Source: JASHPR01 sp963844655 | GTDB lineage: Bacteria > Actinomycetota > Actinomycetes > Streptosporangiales > Streptosporangiaceae | DNA: 64,000 nucleotides | Assembly (NCBI GenBank): GCA_963844655.1 | Contig: CAWJPA010000006.1 | Coordinates: forward strand, 124,001 to 188,000 | Reading direction: 5' to 3' | Notes under the pieces: generated by a model | The model's database searches: none | Told to the model about the DNA's origin: nothing | Seen by the model: only the letters and a program-made list of their open reading frames with translations | Position numbers and translations under genes: made by a program | Shown here: in pieces, positions 26,244 to 35,353 of the stretch | How the letters are laid out: every line of letters starts with the position of its first letter | Numbering within the stretch: position 1 is the stretch's first letter

Positions 26244-26851
26244 TCCGCCCCCGCGTGCAGAATCTCGGAGGTCACGTAGCCGGCGTCGGCGAGCAGGAGC
26301 AGCTCCAGCATGGGCGCCGCGGCGGCGATGTCGTGCTCGCCCACGGTCACCGCGTTCACGGTGATCTTGTCGCCGCCGAGGTCAGCGGCCAGGGCGAGCG
26401 CGAGCAGCTGGACCGCACCCGAGGCCGCCGCCAGGTGCACCTGGCCGGGGCCACCGGGCGGCCGCCAGGCCAGCATGATGATCGCGGCCGGGCCGTGCCC
26501 GCGTAGCACGGGGGCGAACGCCCGGCAGGCGGCGGCCGCCGGGCCCAGGTTGCGGTCGAGCGCGGCCTGCCAGTCACCGGGACCGGAGCCGGCCAGGTGA
26601 CGGGGCGGCACGGGGGAGGGGCAGGTGATCAGCACCCGGGGCGCGCCCCATCCGGCCAGCACCTGCGCGGCCGCGGCTTCCCAGCCGCCGTCCGCCGGCA
26701 CGGTCGCGGTGAGGCCCTCCACCGTGGCCGGGCCGGCCGGGCCGACGGCGATCACCGGGCCGTAGGCGCGGACCTGGCGGCCCACCGCCGCCAGTACATC
26801 CAGGTCCGCGCCCGCCACAACCGTGGGCCGCCCGGCGCCATCAGCAGGCAT
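26240..26851 (-). CDS. Degenerate SDR-like protein
   Basis: 203 residues that follow the SDR course in the second half (RNLGPAAAACRAFAPVL, then a strand IIMLAW and ITVNAVTVG). The N-terminal glycine motif is missing (AGADLDVLAAVG), and the catalytic YxxxK position reads HLAAASG. It is probably inactive and structural or regulatory for the SDR it overlaps. ATG 26851 has GGGAG 6 bases upstream. Confidence 0.6.
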   Translation of the reverse strand: MPADGAGRPTVVAGADLDVLAAVGRQVRAYGPVIAVGPAGPATVEGLTATVPADGGWEAAAAQVLAGWGAPRVLITCPSPVPPRHLAGSGPGDWQAALDRNLGPAAAACRAFAPVLRGHGPAAIIMLAWRPPGGPGQVHLAAASGAVQLLALALAADLGGDKITVNAVTVGEHDIAAAAPMLELLLLADAGYVTSEILHAGAE

Positions 26852-26908
26852 CAGGAACTCCCGGCGCACGCCGCGCCATGGCCAGCTGCCATGTCATCTC
26901 GGTCGCGC

Positions 26909-28489
26909 CTATTCGATCGGGATCTCGCGGTAGCGCTGGTCGATGTCCACGCCGTGACTGCGCCGGTAGGCCCGGGCGCCGTAGAAGTAGATCGCGCCCG
27001 CGACGACCACGATGATCGCGCCCCAGTCCGAGAACGCCAGGTTCGCGCTGAAGTTCTGGTCGACCAGGATGCGCCAGATCGCGTAGACCACGAACGCGGC
27101 GGCAATCACTCCGACCACGCTGATCACCGGCACGCTGAAGATCCGCCACGCCACCGCCGAGCTCTCGAACACGTTCTTCTTCAGGAACGGGAACGCGACC
27201 GCGGTCAGGCTCACCACGATGAACGAGATCGTGAAGCCCAGGAAGCCGGAGATCGGCCCCAGCAGGTGGGTGAACGAGTACAGCGCGAGCCAGATCTCCC
27301 CGCCGATGACCGAGACCAGGATGGCCCAGTGCGGCGAGTGGTACTTCTCGTTCACATCGCCCAGCCGCTCCGGCGCCACGCCGTCGATGCTCCACGCGAG
27401 CATGGCCCGGGTGGAGTAGATGAGCGTGGTGCCGCCGACGAAGAACGCGATCACGAACACCCACCCGAATTCCAGGATCGTCAGCAGGATGTTGTTCGAC
27501 CCGATCGCGGTGAGCACGTTCACGAACGGTGGCGCGGAGAGCTTGTACGCGGTGGACGACCCGGCGTTGAGCAGGAACTGCGAGCCGAACGCGCCCCGGT
27601 ACAGCAGCATCAGCAGGGCCATGATGACGCCCATGGAGATCATTGCGCCGTTGATGCCCAGCAGCTGGCCGCGCTGGACGTTCTTGATCTCGCCGCTGAA
27701 CGAGCACGCGGCCACCGCGAACCAGATCGAGAACGCCGGCCAGATGAAGAAGTTGAGGGTGGAGGTGAGCGAGCCCGCGGGCAGCGCGGCCGCAGCCACC
27801 ACCTTGGCGTAAGAGCCAGTGCCGTTGAAGTGGTTGAAGTTGGACTGGAAGTGGAACACGCCGGTGATCATGAGGATCAGCACGATGAACGTGATCAGGA
27901 TGCTGGCCGCGGCCACGTACGAGGCCCAGCGCTGCCAGCGGAAGTACCTGCCCGCGCCGGTGTACTGCAGGGCCGCCATGACCAGGATCATGACGGTGCC
28001 CGCCACGAACACGCCTGTGCCGTGGGAGAACCAGGTGGAGACGCTCAGCAGCCCGCTGTTCCCTGTCTGCACGCCGAGGACGGCGAAGAACGGGGACAGC
28101 GCGTAGAGGGCCAGGAACGCGCCGTTGATCCCGTAGTAGAAGATCTGCCAGAACGCGAACGAGAAGCTCACCGCGAAGCCCAGGCCCGGGTGCACCACGC
28201 GGGAGACGAACACGTACTCACCGCCGGAGCGCGGGTAGACCGCCGCCAGCAGCGAGTAGCACACGGCCAGGGCCACACCGCCCACGGTGGCGAAGATCGT
28301 CGCCCATTCCATGGAGGCGCCCGGATAGAAGTTCCAGGCCAGGATGATGAAGACGATGTAGCTGAGCGCGATCTGCTGCCAGCCGTAGTACATGACGTCG
28401 TCGGCACTGATCTGCCGGACGAGTCCCGAACTTGCCCGGGTGAACACGCCCGAGGGCGCGGGCATTGCTCTATTTATTTCCTGTGCCAC
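26909..28489 (-). CDS. APC-superfamily amino acid/amine permease
   Basis: 526 residues with about 12 transmembrane segments and an APC start (a YYGWQQIALS segment then YPRSGGEYVFVSRV after TM2, typical of amino acid and polyamine transporters). It probably imports a substrate or product of the regulon. GTG 28489 is chosen because AGAGAGG lies 8 bases upstream; ATG 28465 is in frame. It sits 23 bp after the metallophosphoesterase gene. Confidence 0.85.
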   Translation of the reverse strand: MAQEINRAMPAPSGVFTRASSGLVRQISADDVMYYGWQQIALSYIVFIILAWNFYPGASMEWATIFATVGGVALAVCYSLLAAVYPRSGGEYVFVSRVVHPGLGFAVSFSFAFWQIFYYGINGAFLALYALSPFFAVLGVQTGNSGLLSVSTWFSHGTGVFVAGTVMILVMAALQYTGAGRYFRWQRWASYVAAASILITFIVLILMITGVFHFQSNFNHFNGTGSYAKVVAAAALPAGSLTSTLNFFIWPAFSIWFAVAACSFSGEIKNVQRGQLLGINGAMISMGVIMALLMLLYRGAFGSQFLLNAGSSTAYKLSAPPFVNVLTAIGSNNILLTILEFGWVFVIAFFVGGTTLIYSTRAMLAWSIDGVAPERLGDVNEKYHSPHWAILVSVIGGEIWLALYSFTHLLGPISGFLGFTISFIVVSLTAVAFPFLKKNVFESSAVAWRIFSVPVISVVGVIAAAFVVYAIWRILVDQNFSANLAFSDWGAIIVVVAGAIYFYGARAYRRSHGVDIDQRYREIPIE

Positions 28490-28512
28490 GGAGAATGCCT
28501 CTCTTACTTGGT

Positions 28513-29460
28513 CTAGCCGGTTACTAGTTGCACCCCGCGGAGCCCCTTCTTCGGGTGGATCTCGACGATCAGTCCGTCGAGGATTCCCTCGGCGTATTCG
28601 CTGCCTGGATTGGCGACCCTGACGCCCTCGAGGCTCTTCACTCCCTTGGACTCGTGAATGTGCCCGTGCAGGCCGAGCATCGGCCGGTATTTGACGATGG
28701 CGTCCCGCGTCGCGGTGCTGCCGACCGCGATCATCTCCGGGCCCGCCGCGGTCATGACCATGCGCAGCTCGTCGTCCAGCCGCGGCGCCAGGTCCAGGCC
28801 GGTGCCGAGCGGCGGGACGTGCAGGCTGAAGATGGTCTTGTCCATGTTCTTGACCCCGGCGGTGGCCTCGTCGATGCGGGCCGCGAGCTGCTCCTCGGGG
28901 ATGTCGCGCGGGCACGGCCAGGGGGTCGGGTTGCCGTAGCCCATGCCGAGCAGCTCGTAGCCGTCGCCGATGTCGATGACCCGCCCGTTCGGGTCCTCGA
29001 TCACCTCGGACTTGCGCAGCGCGTCGTCGACCTCGAAGAAGTCGTCGTTGGCGCCGCTCACGAAGCAGCGCACCCCGGTGCCGCGCAGCTTCTCGTCCGC
29101 CTCGATCAGCCATTCCTCGACCCGGTCCAGCACCAGCCGGTGGAACAGCTCATCCACCCGGGTCTGGTCCTCGGCGTACCAGGCCTGCTCCTCCGGGCTC
29201 ATCTCGCGGTAGTACTGGCCGGTATCGGCGATCCTGATCTTGAGCTGCTGCATCTCCTCGGCGGACTCGATCCGCCGCTCGACCCCGAGGAACTTCGCGG
29301 TGTGCTTGCCGCCCGGCTGCTGCACGATCGGGACGATGAACTTCCCGGTGATGTCGCCGCCAACGATGATCATGTCGGCGTTGTAGAACTTCGCCGAGGC
29401 GAGGAACTTCTTCCAGCATTTCCTCGACGCGTGGATGTCGGAGCAGAAATAGATCCGCAT
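28513..29460 (-). CDS. Metallophosphoesterase
   Basis: 315 residues with the calcineurin-like metal motifs in order: SDIH (D8, H10), GGD (34-36), GANDD in place of GNHD, HVPP and HGHIHE. Two metal ions are expected. It lies 5 bp after the creatininase-like gene, so it is co-transcribed. The substrate is unknown: a phosphodiester or nucleotide. The Ala in GANDD where His is usual may tune activity. Confidence 0.82.
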   Translation of the reverse strand: MRIYFCSDIHASRKCWKKFLASAKFYNADMIIVGGDITGKFIVPIVQQPGGKHTAKFLGVERRIESAEEMQQLKIRIADTGQYYREMSPEEQAWYAEDQTRVDELFHRLVLDRVEEWLIEADEKLRGTGVRCFVSGANDDFFEVDDALRKSEVIEDPNGRVIDIGDGYELLGMGYGNPTPWPCPRDIPEEQLAARIDEATAGVKNMDKTIFSLHVPPLGTGLDLAPRLDDELRMVMTAAGPEMIAVGSTATRDAIVKYRPMLGLHGHIHESKGVKSLEGVRVANPGSEYAEGILDGLIVEIHPKKGLRGVQLVTG

Positions 29461-29465
29461 CAGGC

Positions 29466-30227
29466 TCAGCCCTCCGGGAATTCACGGTCAGCGATCGCCG
29501 CCAGCTTGGCGACCAGCATGTCGAGCAGGGCCCGGCCCATTTCCGGGTTCGCGGGCAGGGCGCTGAACCCGATGCCGTTGGGCCACAGGATGTCCGGCGG
29601 CGCCGGGAAGATGTCGTAGGTCACCTTGCGTTCCGCGCCGCCGTCGGCCTTCAGGGCGGTGCGTACCTGCTCCGGCGCGAACGCTTCCAGCATGGCGGTC
29701 TCGGTGATCGAGGCGTGCTCGGTCTCCCAGCCGGGGAACGAGTCGCCGAAGATGCGCGTGACGTCGTCCTGGCCGACCTGCTCCCACCAGTTGACGAGCA
29801 GCACCCGGGAGTTGTCCCGGTAGTCCTCGACGGCCTGCTCGATGCCCTCCAGCACCGACCAGGAGTTCTCGAAGTGGCCGTTCAGCACGAAGACACGCCG
29901 GAAGCCCTGCCGCAGCCAGTCCTCCACCACGTACCTGACCACCTGCTCTAGGACCCGGCCGGGCACGCCCACGCAGCCGGGGAAGTGACGGCCGCCGCCG
30001 CTGCGCGGCCGTGAGTAGGCCGCGTACATCAGCGGCGGGGCCACGACCATGTGGTGCCTGGCCGCGGTTTCCTGGGCCAGGTGCTGCGGGATGAACGTGT
30101 CGGTACCCAGCGGCAGGTGGGGCCCGTGCTGCTCGATGGAGCCAACCGCCAGCACGATCGGCGTACCCGCATCGATCTCCGCCTTGATCTCCGGCGAGGT
30201 CATGTTCAGCAGCAGCGGCGCGGTCAC
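29466..30227 (-). CDS. Creatininase-family amidohydrolase
   Basis: 253 residues that match creatininase proper rather than only the wider family. Metal ligands E32, H34, D43, H118 and E120 are present, with the SGGGxHFPG, NGHxENS and GWxxEHA signatures and a YDIFP segment. Creatininase opens cyclic creatinine to creatine; related enzymes open other cyclic amides. No creatinase gene is nearby, so the real substrate may be another cyclic amide. GTG 30227 starts it, 24 bp after the SDR. Confidence 0.8.
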   Translation of the reverse strand: MTAPLLLNMTSPEIKAEIDAGTPIVLAVGSIEQHGPHLPLGTDTFIPQHLAQETAARHHMVVAPPLMYAAYSRPRSGGGRHFPGCVGVPGRVLEQVVRYVVEDWLRQGFRRVFVLNGHFENSWSVLEGIEQAVEDYRDNSRVLLVNWWEQVGQDDVTRIFGDSFPGWETEHASITETAMLEAFAPEQVRTALKADGGAERKVTYDIFPAPPDILWPNGIGFSALPANPEMGRALLDMLVAKLAAIADREFPEG

Positions 30228-30251
30228 GTCAGATGCCCTTCCTTCGGTCCG

Positions 30252-31037
30252 CTAGAGCCCGTACCAGGCGGTTGCCCCGCCATCGACCGCGAGCGTCGCC
30301 CCGGTCATGAACGACGACTCGTCGGTCGCCAGGAACAGCGCGGCATCAGCGATCTCCCGCGGCCGGCCGATGCGCTTGAGCAGGATCGGCGTGACCTGGA
30401 TGCGCTCCAGCTCGGCCGGGTCGCCGGTCTGGTACCAGCCCTGCATCATCGGGGTGTCGATGGGACCAGGGCACAGGCAGTTCACCCGCACGTGCTGGGG
30501 CGCGGCGTCGATCGCGAGCGCCCGGGTCAGGTTGACCACGCCGCCCTTGGCCGCGCAGTACGCGGCCGCGCTGCTGGCGCCGACCAGGCCGAGCTCGGAT
30601 GCGGTCAGGATCACCGACCCGCCGCCGGCCCGGGCCAGCGCGGGGATGCCGAACTTGGCCAGCCGGAAGCAGCCGCCCAGGTTGACGTCGACGGCTAGCT
30701 GGAAGTTCTCCTCCGAGGTTTCCTCGGCCGTCCCTGTGGTCATCACGCCCGCGCTGGCGTACAGCACGTCGATGCGCCCCCACCGCTGCTCGGTGCCGGC
30801 GATCAGCGCGGCCACGTCGTCCGGGCGGCGCACGTCGGTCTCGAAGAACGCGGCCTCGCCGCCGGCCGCCTCGATCTCGGCCACGACCGCGGCACCCTGC
30901 TCCGGCTGTACCGAGCCGACCGCCACCCGGGCGCCTTCGGCCGCGAACCGCAGCGCTCCGGCCCGGCCCAGCCCCGAGCTGCCGCCGGTCACCACGGCCA
31001 CCCGGCCCTGCAGGCGGCCGGGGGATGTCGGGTTCAC
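30252..31037 (-). CDS. SDR-family oxidoreductase, first gene of the GntR-ended unit
   Basis: 261 residues with TGGSSGLG, a YASAG segment in place of NNAG, TASELG and YCAAK, ending VDGGATAWYGL. GTG 31037 is chosen because GGGAGG lies about ten bases upstream. The operator-like site at 31108-31122 lies 71 bases before this start. Six further genes follow leftward with gaps of at most 57 bp, ending in the GntR regulator. Confidence 0.85.
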   Translation of the reverse strand: MNPTSPGRLQGRVAVVTGGSSGLGRAGALRFAAEGARVAVGSVQPEQGAAVVAEIEAAGGEAAFFETDVRRPDDVAALIAGTEQRWGRIDVLYASAGVMTTGTAEETSEENFQLAVDVNLGGCFRLAKFGIPALARAGGGSVILTASELGLVGASSAAAYCAAKGGVVNLTRALAIDAAPQHVRVNCLCPGPIDTPMMQGWYQTGDPAELERIQVTPILLKRIGRPREIADAALFLATDESSFMTGATLAVDGGATAWYGL

Positions 31038-31107
31038 TACCGGTAACACCTCCCGCCGGGCGGACGCTGCCGCTAGAACCTGCACGTCAGAAGCGGTTTA
31101 CCGATCC

Positions 31108-31122
31108 TGTCGACTGTTAACC
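31108..31122. promoter_or_regulatory. Putative GntR operator, site 1
   Basis: TGTCGACTGTTAACC, a 15-bp inverted repeat (TGTYRAC-N-GTYRACA, last base changed). On the minus strand it holds a -35-like TCGACA. It lies upstream of the SDR-creatininase-permease-GntR unit. Confidence 0.55.
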
Positions 31123-31150
31123 GAAACGTACTCACCTTGGCCGTAAGACG

Positions 31151-32155
31151 TCAAGATGCTGATCCGCCGGCCAGCGCGGGTGCCACCTCCCCGGCCAGCG
31201 TCTCCAGCTGGGCGTGGGCGAGCTCGGCGGGCACCCCCGGCAGCCGGGCCCAGACCACGACCTCGCTGAACGGATACGCCTCCCGCAGCTCGAGCAGGCG
31301 TTCGGCGATCTCCGCCGGGCGGCCGATCAGCAGGCGTTTGCGCAGGTCATCTATGTCGCCGGAGAAGGCGTAGCCGCCCGCGGACGGCATCCCCTCCTCC
31401 CACTCGGCGTACTTGCGCTGCTGGTAGACGAAGGCCGGGCCGACGGTCTCCCGCCACTCACGCTCTGCGTTGTCGCTGGCCCAGATGACCGACGCGAAGA
31501 TCAGCCGGAACTCCGGGCCCCGGCCGTGGCGCTCCAGGGCCGGCCGCATGGTCTCCCGGTAGAACCGGGTCAGCTCCTGCTCGGGATCGAGGTAGGAGTA
31601 GGCGAAGTGGCCGTCCGCCAGCCGGGCGGCGCGGTCCGCGGGCCCGCGCAGCAGGCCGCCGAGCACCAACGGGATCGGCCGCTGCACCGGCGGCACGTTA
31701 ACCGGCGAGCCGTCGGGCAGGACGCCGCCGGACAGCCCGGCCTTGATGAACGCCACGCCCTCGTCCATGGCCCGGCGCCGGCCGGCCGGGTCGGCGCCGA
31801 AGATCCGGAACTCGTTCGGGTAGTTGCCCGCGCCTAGCCCGAGCGTCAGCCGGCCGTGGGAGAGCACGTCCACCACGCACGCTTCTTCCACGACCCGCCG
31901 GGGATGGGTGAGCGGCAGCAGGATCACCGCGGTCCCCAGCCGGATCGTGCTGGTCTCCCGGGCCAGCGCCGCGAGCATCGGCAGCTGCGCGGGCAGGTAC
32001 CCGTCGTCCACGCCATGCTGCTCGGTCGTCCAGACGTGCGCGAAGCCCAGCCGCTCCGCGGCCTGGACCAGGCGCACGCCGTCGTCGTAGTCCGCGGCCG
32101 TGGGCGGTTCCCCCGGGCGGGCACGGAAGTCGAGGTAGACGCTGAGCTCGCTCAT
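31151..32155 (-). CDS. Luciferase-like (LLM-class) flavin monooxygenase
   Basis: 334 residues of the bacterial luciferase/LLM barrel: FAHVWTTEQHGVDDG near the start, RLGTAVILLPLTHPRRVVEE, and GRLTLGLGAGN, all usual for reduced-FMN-dependent monooxygenases. It needs a flavin reductase, which is not visible here. The start at ATG 32155 follows GAGG. It begins 10 bp after the Rieske gene, so the two oxygenases are co-transcribed. Confidence 0.85.
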   Translation of the reverse strand: MSELSVYLDFRARPGEPPTAADYDDGVRLVQAAERLGFAHVWTTEQHGVDDGYLPAQLPMLAALARETSTIRLGTAVILLPLTHPRRVVEEACVVDVLSHGRLTLGLGAGNYPNEFRIFGADPAGRRRAMDEGVAFIKAGLSGGVLPDGSPVNVPPVQRPIPLVLGGLLRGPADRAARLADGHFAYSYLDPEQELTRFYRETMRPALERHGRGPEFRLIFASVIWASDNAEREWRETVGPAFVYQQRKYAEWEEGMPSAGGYAFSGDIDDLRKRLLIGRPAEIAERLLELREAYPFSEVVVWARLPGVPAELAHAQLETLAGEVAPALAGGSAS

Positions 32156-32165
32156 CGTGAGGTCC

Positions 32166-33248
32166 TCACGCCCGCTGCAGCTCTGCGGCGGCGGGCTGCG
32201 CCGCCGCGAACTCGTCCAGCAGCTCCCGGTAGAGCTTGCGGTAGGCGACCGAGTACCGGTCGGCCCGCACGTGCGCCTGGGAGTCCAGCTCCAGCGGGGC
32301 CTCGGTGGGGTCCAGGGACTCCACGATCGGCACGTCCTCGGCGAAGATGGCGCTCTCGATCTCGACCTGCTCGGGCACGCTGCCGTAGTGCTCACGGAAC
32401 CGGCGGTTGGCCGCGACGAACCAGAACACCCGGCACTCGGTGCCGTCGTCGGCGATTGGCGCGGGCACCTGGCAGACGATGCGGCGGCCGCCGTTCGGGT
32501 GCTCGGTGTACACGTAGGACAGGGCTATCGCGCTGAACCGGTAGTGGATGAGCTGCTCGTCGGACACGCTGGGGTTGGCCTGGTCCACATCGGTGCCGCC
32601 GAAGCGGTACCGCTCCCCGGTCCCGGCCCCGTCCTGCACCTGAAACTCCTGCGCGTAGCGCAGCATGAACTCCCAGCCCAGCTTCCAGCCGTCGCGGCGC
32701 ACCTCGTAGGCGGGGATCAGCGGGTTTACGTCGCCGAACACGCGCTTGTGCACGAACGCGAAGTGCGAGGAGTCACGGAAGTTCTCGGTGATCGCGCGCA
32801 GGCCGCAGCGCACCTCGAACGGCGTCCCGAACCCGCTCTCCCAGCCGTCATCCGGATCGTCGGCCATCTCCGGGATGGACGGCATCGGCAGGTAGGGGTC
32901 GCCCAGGCAGGCCCAGACCAGGCCGTAGGCGGTCTGCGCGGACACGGTGTCCAGGCCGGCCAGGGGATGAGCGCCGGGCTGTGACGGCACGAGCGTGCAC
33001 ACGCCGTCGTGGTTGAAGCGCCATCCGTGGTAGGGGCACTCGAGCTGCCCGTCGCGCATCTGGCCGAGCGACAGCCGGGCGCCCCGGTGCGGGCAGCGGT
33101 CCCTGGCCGCCGACACGCCCTGGCCGGTGCGGAACACGACCAGGCGCCGACCGAGCAGGCTGGTAGCGAACGGCGCGTCACCCACGTCGGACTCGCGCGC
33201 CACAGGGAACCACAGGCGTCCGAGCATGTCGTGCTCGTAGGGATACAA
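32166..33248 (-). CDS. Rieske non-haem iron oxygenase, terminal component
   Basis: 360 residues. The Rieske [2Fe-2S] ligands are C52/H54 and C71/H74 (CPH...CPYH). The mononuclear iron site is N156, D159, H162 and H167 in NFRDSSHFAFVH. Such enzymes hydroxylate or dealkylate aromatic or N-alkyl compounds with electrons from a reductase not seen here. TTG 33248 is chosen for its GAGGAGG 6 bases upstream. The operator-like site at 33272-33286 then lies correctly in front of the gene; an earlier in-frame start would overlap it. Confidence 0.87.
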   Translation of the reverse strand: MYPYEHDMLGRLWFPVARESDVGDAPFATSLLGRRLVVFRTGQGVSAARDRCPHRGARLSLGQMRDGQLECPYHGWRFNHDGVCTLVPSQPGAHPLAGLDTVSAQTAYGLVWACLGDPYLPMPSIPEMADDPDDGWESGFGTPFEVRCGLRAITENFRDSSHFAFVHKRVFGDVNPLIPAYEVRRDGWKLGWEFMLRYAQEFQVQDGAGTGERYRFGGTDVDQANPSVSDEQLIHYRFSAIALSYVYTEHPNGGRRIVCQVPAPIADDGTECRVFWFVAANRRFREHYGSVPEQVEIESAIFAEDVPIVESLDPTEAPLELDSQAHVRADRYSVAYRKLYRELLDEFAAAQPAAAELQRA

Positions 33249-33271
33249 GCCGGCCTCCTCGCGACCGCGAC

Positions 33272-33286
33272 GGTCGACGGTTAACA
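33272..33286. promoter_or_regulatory. Putative GntR operator, site 2
   Basis: GGTCGACGGTTAACA, the same TGTYRAC-N-GTYRACA palindrome with the first base changed. On the minus strand a -10-like TACTTT (33291-33286) abuts it, so a bound repressor would cover the transcription start of the Rieske-LLM unit. Confidence 0.55.
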
Positions 33287-33347
33287 AAGTAGGTTTTGGC
33301 CGGTCATGCCGTCAAGAGGCGGCCATGTGCGGATGCCCGGGACGGCG

Positions 33348-35003
33348 CTAATCCTGCAGGCAGTGCCGGATAAGGCCGTACGCCACCGCATGCCGGTGCC
33401 CGAGGCCGGCGACGTCGCCCCGGCCCACCGCGACCCGGGCCGGCAGCGCGGCGGTGAGGGCCGCGAGCGCCTCATCGTCGCCGGCCGGGCCGCCGACCAG
33501 CACGGCCTGCCGGGGCTGGCTGCCGAGCGTGCCGAGCGCGCGGGCCACGTTGTGCCCGAGCACCAGCGCCTTGGCCCGCAGCCGCAGCGCCCGCCATTCG
33601 GCGGGCGCGTGCGCCCGGTCGAACGGGAGCAGCCCGGCCGGGCCCGGTGCCACGAGCGCCCCGATGAGGTCGGGGCTGGCCGCCGTGTCCAGGAACTCCC
33701 GGCCGCCGTCCTCGGCCAGCAGCAGCTGCGGCGCTTCCACCCGGCGGCACGGGCCGCGCTTGGCCCATTCCGCCGCCGACCGGCTGGTGCCCAGCAGCGC
33801 GGCCACGACGAGCGTGAGCAGGTCGCCGCCGCCTGCGGCGACCACCTCCCTGGGGCCGCAGATGGCATCCACGGTGCCGCCGCCGAGGTCCAGCACGGCC
33901 GCGTCGGCCCGCGCGCCGGGGGTGACCAGGGCGCCGGCGCGCGCGGCCGTGGCCTCACTGGGCGCGATCAGCACCTCGATGCCGAGCCGGTCCTCGAGAC
34001 CGGGCCGCGGGTCGACGGCGCCGCCGGCCTGCAGCGCGGCGAACGCGATCCCCTCGGAGCGCAGCGACCGCGGCCGGCCGGCGGTCTCGCCCGCCAGCCG
34101 CGGCAGGCTGACCGCGAAGAGGTCGTCCACGGGGTGCCGGGCGCCGTCGCCGAGCAGGTAGGCCCGGGCCTGCCCGACGGGCAGGTCGGCCGCGCCGTCC
34201 AGCGGCACCCGGCTGCCGGCTGCGGTCTCGACGTGCCCCGAGGTCCAGGGCGGGACCGGTACGGCCGCCGGGACGGCCGCGACCACCGCCGCGCGGGCGT
34301 CCTGCAGCCTGCGGCCGACCGCGACCGCGTCGGTCTCGTCGTCCGGGCCCAGCGCGAGCGCGCTGACCAGGAAGATCGGGTCGGACAGGCGCTGGATCAG
34401 GCGCCCGGGGGGACGGCATTCCACGGCCACCAGGGCCGCGCCGTCCAGCTGGGCGGCCGGCACCTCGTCCACCACCGGCAGCGCCGGGTGGCCGAGCCGG
34501 TTGGCGAGCAGCACCGCCTCGTCGCGCTCGAGCAGCACCGCGCCGACCCGGCCCTCCTGCACCAGCGGGCGGAGCGCCGCCGCGGCCGGGCCGAAGCCGA
34601 CGGCGGCCGGCACCACGACGATGACAGGCCGGTCCGCGGAGGCCGCGGCGGCCTCCTGCAGCGGGACGGGCGGCCCGACGGCGACCCCGTCACCGGCCGT
34701 GGTCGAGGCGTCGGCCCACACGATCCTGACCCGGCCGTCCGCGCTGGGCGGCTCGGCCATGGCGGTGCTGGTCGTCACCGGCCGCAGCGGGGCCGCGGCG
34801 GCCAGCGTGGCCCGCTCGCCGCAGGATCTCTCCATCCGGCGCAGCAGCGCGGCGGCCGCGTCGAGCGAGGCCGCCGATCCCTTCGGGCCGCGGGCCGGCA
34901 GCCGGTCGGCCCCCAGCACGGTCAGCCCGCCACCGGGGCCAACCCGGGCGAGCACGGCTTCCGTGGTGGAGTTGCCGATGTCGAGCCCGGCGACGACCGT
35001 CAC
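33348..35003 (-). CDS. Diol/glycerol dehydratase reactivase, large subunit
   Basis: 551-residue ATPase of the DdrA/PduG type: GLDIGNSTTEAVLA at the N-terminus (ASKHA nucleotide-binding fold), LDLGGGTVDAI in the second half and the VLVGGPAG segment. It exchanges inactivated cobalamin out of the dehydratase. No separate small (DdrB/PduH) subunit gene is seen. GTG 35003 overlaps the stop of the dehydratase small subunit, so it is translationally coupled. Confidence 0.85.
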   Translation of the reverse strand: MTVVAGLDIGNSTTEAVLARVGPGGGLTVLGADRLPARGPKGSAASLDAAAALLRRMERSCGERATLAAAAPLRPVTTSTAMAEPPSADGRVRIVWADASTTAGDGVAVGPPVPLQEAAAASADRPVIVVVPAAVGFGPAAAALRPLVQEGRVGAVLLERDEAVLLANRLGHPALPVVDEVPAAQLDGAALVAVECRPPGRLIQRLSDPIFLVSALALGPDDETDAVAVGRRLQDARAAVVAAVPAAVPVPPWTSGHVETAAGSRVPLDGAADLPVGQARAYLLGDGARHPVDDLFAVSLPRLAGETAGRPRSLRSEGIAFAALQAGGAVDPRPGLEDRLGIEVLIAPSEATAARAGALVTPGARADAAVLDLGGGTVDAICGPREVVAAGGGDLLTLVVAALLGTSRSAAEWAKRGPCRRVEAPQLLLAEDGGREFLDTAASPDLIGALVAPGPAGLLPFDRAHAPAEWRALRLRAKALVLGHNVARALGTLGSQPRQAVLVGGPAGDDEALAALTAALPARVAVGRGDVAGLGHRHAVAYGLIRHCLQD

Positions 35004-35353
35004 TTCGTGAGGCCGCGCCGCTCGTACACCTCGGCGGCCTCCGAGACCAGGGCGGCGCAGCGGGTCAGGCCGCGGGCCGCGAGCGTGTCCGCGCGGGCCA
35101 GCAGCTCCGCGGCGGTGGACCGGTGCGGGCGCAGCGCCTCGTAGATGGCCAGCACCTCGCTGTCGGGCAGCGTGGCCAGCTCCGCCGCGCGCCGCAGGTT
35201 CTCGGCGAGCTGCGGGTTGCCGTGCTCGGCCGCGACCCGGGCCTGGTGCTCCAGGGTGGCCGGGGCGATGCGGATGTCATCGAGGCCGACCTCCCCGCTG
35301 CGGACCGCGTCCAGCGTGAGCGCCTCGACGGGCTTGCCCGAGTAGGCCTTCAC
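35000..35353 (-). CDS. Diol dehydratase small subunit
   Basis: 117 residues matching the PduE/DhaE fold: LDDIRIAPATLEHQARVA, PQLAENLRRAAELA and IYEALRPHRSTAAELL. Enterobacterial PduE is longer at the N-terminus (an encapsulation and solubility tail), so this is the catalytic core only, consistent with no microcompartment genes here. GTG 35353 overlaps the stop of the large/medium fusion (GTGA). Confidence 0.85.
   Translation of the reverse strand: MKAYSGKPVEALTLDAVRSGEVGLDDIRIAPATLEHQARVAAEHGNPQLAENLRRAAELATLPDSEVLAIYEALRPHRSTAAELLARADTLAARGLTRCAALVSEAAEVYERRGLTK

Noticed and set aside
26597..28516. Long + strand open frame opposite the permease
   Set aside because: His/Arg/Asp repeats without a fold; the minus strand encodes a clear 12-helix transporter.
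31688..31700. Fourth GntR operator (GTTAAC within the LLM gene; similar GTTAAC strings at 37535 and 43583)
   Set aside because: Only one half-site is present in each and all lie inside coding sequence.
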